Positions 58,446 to 64,000 of a stretch of 64,000 nt of DNA are shown one piece after another. Both the position numbers and the translations under genes were made by a program. The stretch is from Muscardinus avellanarius (taxonomy: Eukaryota > Chordata > Mammalia > Rodentia > Gliridae). Numbering within the stretch: the first letter of the stretch is position 1; every line of letters starts with the position of its first letter. The notes below the pieces were generated by a model. It was not told the origin of the DNA and searched no databases. It saw nothing but the letters and a program-made list of their open reading frames with translations. The stretch covers positions 149,349,860 to 149,413,859 of the forward strand of contig OY726557.1 of assembly GCA_963383645.1 (NCBI GenBank), read 5' to 3'.

Positions 58446-59704
58446 AATCAAGAGCAAAAAGAAAATAAAATAATGAAAGTAAAAGTAACTATTAATGTTA
58501 AGTGGTAAATCTACTTTGAACTACCATTTTTGTATGCATTCATTTTTTATATTTTATATAGTTTACTACTATTTATAGAAATATTTTATTCTTGTATATA
58601 ATCAGACTTTCATGAGAATGATTTAAAATGTGTTTCAGCCTGGTAAACCTACACTTGTAGCATATAGTAAAAATGATGAGTGAAGGTACAATTTTAAAAA
58701 TTAAACAAAATACTGTGAATTCTGAAAGAAGTCTTAACTTAAAGATGATGTAGTATAATATTCTCATTTTTAGGAAAGGATCAAAGTCCTGTGAAAGTCT
58801 GTATTGAACAAGCTCAATAGTTTAATTGCAGTATAGAACTTAGAATGTTATGTTTCCGCGGTTTGGCTTTTCTGCAATCTAGAGAGCAGAGGATGAAGAA
58901 CAAGGGTATCTCCTCTTTGAATGAAGTAGGCTTCATGACATGACAACTATGGTCCAGAGAAAGGCCCTGTATAAGGTACATGTTAAAGACTGGTAGAAAT
59001 TTAGTTTAAAAAAATAACAGTGGAGTGAACTACTTGCAGAGATGAGAGGTTTTGAAAAGGTCAGGCCACATTTCATTTCTTTGCTGCTGTGGCTTTTATG
59101 AGTAGTGAAAGAAGCCAAATATATTTGAGAATGTAGTAGAAACACCATTCTTGGGTCCTATTAATGAAATAAAATAAAAGGGTATGTGATAAAAATGAAA
59201 TAAAATGATAATGAAATAAAATAATAATGAAATAAAAGGGTATGTGATAAAAATAGCATCATATCCTATCCAACCTTTTATCAAGTCCTTTCTACTAAAA
59301 TATTTGTTTGGGATAAATGTAAGTTGCTATCCACTTTTAATTTTTTTCCTAAAGAATAGATGCGCTTTCTTTGTTACATGAATGTCATTGAACAATAGCT
59401 AAATATAGACTAGTTGAATTTATTAGTCTGAATAGTAATAAATATTTATAAATCTGATTTCATTGTGTTGGTTCATGTTCCTCTGACCTTTAAGCATTTC
59501 AGTTATACTGGTTGATTCAATGTTCTGGAAAGTTAGTTTGAGATATATGTGAAAAATAAGTTGAAACAATTTTATCTTTAATCTTTGTACCAGATATTTT
59601 TTACTCTCAACATATATATTATTAAAAGGTAGCCTATATAATAATAATACATTAGTTGATTTAATCAGCCTAATTTAAAGTAAATTATTAAAAATATTTT
59701 TATC
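58446..59704. other. Intergenic sequence with a small tandem duplication
   Basis: AT-rich single copy. A block of about 29 bases (AATGAAATAAAAGGGTATG...) is repeated at about 59164-59196 and 59227-59255, separated by AATGAAATAAAAT-type repeats. No gene recognised. Confidence 0.5.
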
Positions 59705-59705
59705 T

Positions 59706-59905
59706 TCTGGTGGTACTAGGGACTGAATCCAGGGCCATTCTAACTCTGAGGTATATTCCCAGCTCTATTTCATTTTGTATATAGAAGCAGGATCTCACTA
59801 AGTTGCTGAGGCTGGTCTTGCTAAATTGATGAGGCTGGACTACAACCTGTGATCTTCCTGTTTCAGACTACCAAGTACTAGGCATGATCTATCACACCTG
59901 ACTAA
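59706..59905 (-). repeat. Old B1-dID SINE
   Basis: Antisense. TGGTGGTACTAGGGACTGAATCC then a B1 half with a partial internal duplication (GCTGAGGCTGG / GATGAGGCTGG). Confidence 0.8.
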
Positions 59906-60010
59906 TTATTAAATAATATTGAAAACAAGGTTCACAGTAATTAGTCTCAGGTGTCTTGGTTTTGAGTCAATGATAAATTTAAATATTTACTGACATTAAA
60001 GGTCAAGAGC

Positions 60011-60217
60011 TTTTTTTTTTTTTTTTTTTTTTTTGGTGGTACTGGGGTTCCTGGAAGCCCTTCTGTCTCCGGGCTACACTCCCAGACCTATTTTTACATT
60101 TTTATTTGGAAACAGGGTCTCCTAAGCCAACGCGCACGGCTGGCTTCAAACCTGCGCGATTTTCCTGTCTCTGCCTCCCAAGCGCGGGGATTACAAGCGT
60201 GCGCCACCACTCCCGGC
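60011..60217 (-). repeat. Young B1-dID SINE
   Basis: T24 tail, TTCCTGGAA at 60048-60056, CpG-rich B1 end (GCGCGGGGATTACAAGCGTGCGCC). Flanked by CAAGAGCT (60004-60011 and 60218-60225), a likely target duplication. Confidence 0.93.
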
Positions 60218-60503
60218 AAGAGCTGGTTATTTTTTATATATAACATCTTTTACTATTCCTAGCTAAAATATATTTTTAATGTCATTAATTCACAATGCTT
60301 TTTGAGTATCTTGGACAATAAGTAAATTCAATTTAATACTTATATAAAATATAGAGCTAGATAATTTCAGCATTTTGCTATTTTTCCTAATAACATAAAC
60401 CACATGTACATTTTCTCATTTTTTTCTGTATTCTTATGTTAGGAGCTAAATATAAAATTTAATGGGCATTTCTAACTACTTCTAAAAAATGGTATTATAC
60501 ATA

Positions 60504-60506
<3 letters not shown>

Positions 60507-60562
<56 letters not shown>

Positions 60563-60757
60563 GGGCATTGAATCCAGGGGCATTCTAACTCTGAGCTACA
60601 TCCCCAGCCCTATTTTTTATTCTTTATTTTTAAACAGTGTCTCACTAATTTGCAGAGGGGCTCACTAAGTAGCTGAGGCTGGCTGTCAACCCATGATCCT
60701 CTTGCCTCAGCCTCCCATGTACTGAGATTACAAGCATGTGTCACCATGTCTGGCTAG
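60507..60757 (-). repeat. (TG)n and B1-dID SINE
   Basis: About 25 TG units at 60507-60558, then an antisense dimer to GTCACCATGTCTGGC at 60755. Confidence 0.92.
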
Positions 60758-61007
60758 ATTCTATCTCATCAATCGCTGCTCCTCTTCTTTTAATAATTTA
60801 GATATAAATTAACTTGCTAGTGGTCTGTCTGCTTCATTAGATTGTAAACTCTAAGGGATTGGGAAACTTGTTTCTCTCGTTTACTATGGGAAATAATCCA
60901 AGTAACATGTATACCTGCATTTGTGTTTGTATCACCGTGAATCCTATTATGATGTATAATTACATTGCACTAAAAATTATTTTTAAAATAATTTATTTCT
61001 CTTATTT

Positions 61008-61196
61008 ATTTAGTCCTGGGGATTGAACTCAGGGGTGTTCTAACTCTGAGATATTCCCCAGGTCCACTCTTTATATTTTTAAATTTTGAAACAGGGTTTT
61101 ACTAAGTTGTTGCGGCTGGTTTTAAACTTGGAATCACCCTGTCTCAGTCTCCCAAGTACTGGGATTACATATGCATGTGCTACCAAGACCGGCAAA
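61008..61196 (-). repeat. B1-dID SINE
   Basis: Antisense, diverged. GTCCTGGGGATTGAACTCAGG at the ID end and CATGTGCTACCAAGACCGGC at the B1 end. A-rich repeats follow. Confidence 0.85.
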
Positions 61197-62040
61197 AAAC
61201 CCCAAAAAACAAAAAAACAAAAAAAGAATTTTAAGCTGGAGAATGGGGCAAAGAAAAAAGACTCATGTGCAATTAAGACACAGTGATTAAATAAGTCATT
61301 AAATGCAAACCCAAAATTTATTCCTCTCTTTAGTAACTTTTCCAGGGGTTGCTTATCTTAGATAATATTTTTACCAGTGGCTTTCAAATGTTTGTGATCA
61401 TACTTCACCACCATATGTGTATATGGGTGTGTTCTTAAATATAATATTCATGAAATATTATTTTCAATCAAACCTGATAAATATATTTCTAAGCTATTGA
61501 ATTCCATCCTACTTATTTAAAAAATGATGTGAGTATTGCAATTTATTTCACAACCCACAGAACTACACTTTGTAAAACACTGTTTTAGACCACACTGCCG
61601 ATAGAGATAAATCACATTAATTTTTGATACTTTTGGAAGACCCCATGCATCCTGGTCTGTGTTGAATAGTATAACAACTTGCCAAGTCTATATTTTCCTG
61701 AACTTCCTGCCCTGCTCGGCCACTTCTAATCCCGTATAGATGGGCCTCACTTATTTCTCATTCCCTAGCCTTTTGGGAAATGTAAGGAATAAAAGAGATT
61801 GAGAAGTTTATCTTCTAGATGTTATTAGTGTGAAGTCGAGAAATTACATGAATTTGAACTTGGATCCAGTCACAAGCAAAATAATATACTACGATTATCT
61901 CGTGTTATTTGCCCCCCAGTTATACAAACTAAGAATTGCTACCATGCTTTTAAGTAAAGAAATCAAGGCTCAAGAGGTCAAATGATTTGCTTAAGATGAC
62001 AAAACTAAGTGAGAAGAGGGTCTTGATTCACCCCTTTTCC
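61197..62040. other. Intergenic sequence with an antisense MIR-like patch
   Basis: 61925-62040 (GAAATCAAGGCTCAAGAGGTCAAATGATTTGCTTAAGATGACA) resembles antisense MIR/MIR3. The rest is unassigned. Confidence 0.5.
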
Positions 62041-62640
62041 ACATACAAGGAGAGAGAGAGATTTGCCCTTTAGGAGTTTCTGGAACTCAGAAGCAGCTCT
62101 CCCACAATGCAGAGCTTCCAGGAACTCACAGAAGAGATGACAGCAAAGGAAACACTGCTGTCACACAGCCTTTCTGGACCCCACCTAGCCAGGCCCTCTA
62201 AGCCCTGCCACAGGGGGACAAGGCTAGGGCTTAGAAAACACCCTTGGTGATTTACTGTTAACAATTGTATGTTTCGCTACCTGGACCCATCACATCTGCA
62301 GCTCCATGAGCTAGAAAGGACTTGTTTCCCCCCTGAGAAATTACCCTTGACCTGACTCAGGTCACATTGACTGGGGACCCAATCAAAACTCAGAATGAGT
62401 TTTTTGCGATTGTATTTTTCCATTGTAGACACGGTGAAGTCCTGACTTGGTAGAATCTGCTTTGGGGTATAGGAAATTAAACACTTCCAGTTTCAGCCAT
62501 TTCCAAATCCCACCACCATCAAGGCCAGAGCTGGGTCACCTCCAAAGGAATACTGGAATTTTACTCTTTCCTACTTTCTCCTGGCCAATTGGGTCCCAGC
62601 TCACTTACTGGTCTGATGCCTAAAGCCCAGGGGAGCTGAG
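62041..62640. other. PDGFD upstream flank, no repeats
   Basis: The last 600 bp before the GC-rich promoter lack mobile elements, in contrast to the rest of the window. They contain the composite AP-1/half-site palindrome at 62348-62364. No open frame of note. Confidence 0.55.
62348..62364. promoter_or_regulatory. AP-1 site within everted AGGTCA half-sites
   Basis: TGACCTGACTCAGGTCA: a consensus AP-1 heptamer (TGACTCA, 62353-62359) overlaps two nuclear-receptor half-sites arranged as an everted repeat with 5-bp spacing. It lies 714 bp upstream of the PDGFD start codon. Function is inferred from motif quality only. Confidence 0.5.
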
Positions 62641-62890
62641 AGCCCTGCGCAGGGCCACACTGGGCATGCTCAGTGGCGGGGTCTGGCCGGCCAGGCGCGG
62701 GCTCCAGCGCGGGTGCGCGCAGCTCCGGGGCCGCTGCCCGCAGGGCCGGGCTGGACTCGGCGCCGCCCGCCCCCTGCAGCCCGAGCTGCCGACTGCCGGA
62801 GGGGGCGAGCGCACGTCAACCTGTTGTTTGTCCCGGCACCATTTATTAGCTCTCCGCACCACAAGGAAGTGCGGCACCCACAGGCGCTGA
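62641..62890 (+). promoter_or_regulatory. PDGFD: PDGFD GC-rich promoter / CpG-island start
   Basis: GC content and CpG frequency rise sharply at about 62640 and stay high to about 63010. GC-box-like runs occur at GCGCCGCCCGCCCCCTGC (about 62760) and GGAGGGGGCGAGCG (about 62796). No convincing TATA box; ATTTATTAGC at about 62842 is the only AT-rich patch and could place a start 25-30 bp downstream, near 62875. The exact start cannot be read from sequence. Two overlapping frames on each strand here come from GC bias. Confidence 0.7.
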
Positions 62891-63061
62891 GAAAGTTCAG
62901 AATGCAGGAAGTTTGGGGAGAGCTCGGCGAGTAGCAGGGCGGCCCGTGCCAGCGCAGGGCGAGCCAGGCGGCCGGGGCGCAGCGTCCGTCCCCAGCAGAA
63001 GCTCGATTTAATTCTTTTTTTTCCTCTTAGAGCGACGCTGTCCCTAGGTCGCTATTCCCAA
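62880..63061 (+). other. PDGFD: PDGFD 5' UTR (approximate start)
   Basis: The sequence from GCGCTGAGAAAGTTCAG (62884) to the start codon corresponds, as far as I recall, to the human PDGFD leader. It includes AGCGCAGGGCGAGC and AGCGACGCTGTC. It contains a 10-codon uORF (62902-62934) and, near 63010-63030, a pyrimidine tract ending TTAG. Confidence 0.7.
62902..62934 (+). CDS. Upstream ORF in the PDGFD leader (10 codons)
   Basis: ATG at 62902 reads MQEVWGELGE and stops at TAG 62932-62934, 127 bp before the PDGFD start. It has A at -3, whereas the main start has C at -3, so scanning ribosomes may favour it. I recall a nearly identical short frame in the human leader. No further ATG lies between it and the main start. 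Expression depends on transcription starting upstream of 62902. Confidence 0.55.
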   Translation: MQEVWGELGE

Positions 63062-63185
63062 ATGCACCGGCTCATCTTCGTCTACACCCTCATCTGCGCG
63101 AACTTCTGCAGCTATCGGGACACGAATGCAATTCCGCAGAGCGCATCCATCAAAGCTTTGCGCCACGGCAACCTCAGGCGAGATG
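63062..63185 (+). CDS. PDGFD: PDGFD exon 1 coding part (platelet-derived growth factor D)
   Basis: The 41 complete codons plus one base read MHRLIFVYTLICANFCSYRD (1-20), then a segment ending in ASIKALRHGNLRRD. This matches the N-terminus of PDGF-D closely. PDGF-D is a secreted growth factor whose latent CUB-domain dimer is cleaved to release the cystine-knot PDGF domain that activates PDGFR-beta. This exon encodes only the signal peptide (hydrophobic residues 4-16, cleavage expected near residue 18) and the first residues of the mature chain; the CUB and growth-factor domains lie beyond the window. The frame stops in phase 1 at a GTAAGA donor, consistent with the human exon structure. The start is fixed by homology; no other ATG is in frame nearby. 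Tyr18 stands where I recall Cys in human. Sequence is otherwise intact. Confidence 0.95.
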
Positions 63186-63191
63186 GTAAGA
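63186..63191 (+). other. PDGFD: Splice donor of PDGFD exon 1
   Basis: GAG ATG/GTAAGA: canonical GT with good extended match, directly after the first base of codon 42. Confidence 0.9.
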
Positions 63192-64000
63192 GGCTCGTTT
63201 TAGCTTTTAATTAAAGATAAAGTGAAATCGTGTTTTTCTTGGCTAACCCCACACCCACGCTTGGTCCCCAGCTGAATCTTTCACCTGAACTCGGACTGAA
63301 TGCATTGTTTGGGAAGGGAGCTCTCCTGTCTCCAGTTTTAAAAGAGCCACTCCTTCCCGAACGTGGCTGAAGGATGCGGGGCGTTTGCAAGAGCTGGTAG
63401 TGTGGGACAGGTGGCGCTTGGCGCTGGACTCTAGAGAAATCATTTAGGAGCCCAGTGAGCTTTGATACTAAGATGCGGTGCCTCCTCCCGAAGTTTGACA
63501 AAAGTTGCAGGCTGCGCCACCCCTTGGCCAGGCTCTTAAACTTTTGGACTTGAAACTAGCAAAGATCTGACACTGTTACAGGTGGAATCAAGAGTGGCCA
63601 TCTCTGGGTGGTTTTGAAGTTTGTTTTTTATTTTGTTTTCAGTGGGGAGAAGAAGAATGGTGCGTTTTAGTAGTACTGCAGCTGTATCTGGAGCAGAGGG
63701 ACGATTTATTTATATATCATTTATAACAGGAGAAGGCGGTGTTTTCCTTTCTGTCCCTTAAGTGACTTTCACCTAGTTCAGTATGGCCCAGAAACTCAGA
63801 GACTTGGAGACAGGACATCTGGGGTTTCCTCTATACTACACGGGGAACTGGTTTCTGCTGTCAGTTTCCTTGCAGGGAAGGTGTTCTGTTTGGAAGAACA
63901 ACTCTTGAAATAACCATCCCAAGCAAGATCCTGAAGCAGCTTGTTTGTTTTTCTTTACTCTGGAGGACACCTGGGTCTTTGGGTCCCGGAGACTCTAAAT
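63186..64000 (+). other. PDGFD: Start of PDGFD intron 1
   Basis: Intronic sequence runs to the window end. CpG content drops after about 63450. No mobile elements are recognised in these 815 bp, unusual for this window and consistent with a constrained promoter-proximal intron. Minus-strand frames at 63211-63501 have no recognisable homology. Confidence 0.8.

Noticed and set aside
62620..62934. Open frames of 64-85 codons on both strands in the PDGFD promoter
   Set aside because: Arg/Pro/Ala-rich translations in several frames at once are what a CpG-rich promoter produces by chance; none shows a domain. Only the short uORF is kept, on context grounds.

Overview
This is a mammalian nuclear sequence, almost certainly from a squirrel-family rodent. 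Evidence for that: dozens of dimeric SINEs with a B1 (7SL-like) left half and an ID (tRNA-like) right half (the B1-dID type of sciurids and related rodents), a free ID element, an ORR1-type MaLR LTR, a rodent-style young L1 family and a young class II (IAP-like) endogenous retrovirus (ERV). Against them stands one recognisable protein-coding gene: the first exon of PDGFD (platelet-derived growth factor D), at 63062-63185 on the + strand. The other ~62.6 kb is its upstream flank, an AT-rich gene desert.

Layout. 1-512: two 112-bp inverted arms around a 288-bp loop. 0.5-8.9 kb: single-copy sequence with SINE clusters, MIR and L2 fossils and a MER5-like piece. 8.9-19.1 kb: several old L1 3' ends, SINEs (including a SINE inside a SINE inside a MIR at 12.2 kb) and L2. 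19.3-21.9 kb: old L1 ORF2 abutting a young L1 whose 5' part is inverted relative to its ORF1 end (twin-priming geometry). 22-33.7 kb: SINEs, MaLR LTRs, L2, MIR and microsatellites. 33.9-38.4 kb: a mosaic of four L1 pieces. 39465-42690: an internally deleted ERV with both LTRs, a 6-bp target duplication, primer-binding site, broken gag, an env transmembrane remnant and a polypurine tract; pro, pol and the surface part of env are missing. 42.7-62 kb: more SINEs, an L2 3' end, an ORR1-type LTR, an L1 3' UTR piece, AT-rich palindromic DNA and long unannotated stretches. 62.35-64 kb: PDGFD proximal upstream region, GC-rich promoter, 5' UTR with a short uORF, exon 1, splice donor and start of intron 1.

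How it works together. PDGFD is the only host gene seen. The most interesting regulatory material is near it (an AP-1 site inside an everted nuclear-receptor half-site palindrome about 0.7 kb upstream; a uORF in better initiation context than the main start; an intron-like acceptor in the 5' UTR) and in the mobile elements (AAGATGGCG YY1-type motifs in the ERV LTRs and at one young L1 5' end; a TTCNNNGAA STAT-type motif carried by one SINE subfamily). Family names rest on consensus recall and reading by eye; no database search was possible, and repeat boundaries are approximate to about 10-20 bases unless a target duplication is given. Nothing in the window is bacterial: no operons, CRISPR arrays or rRNA.
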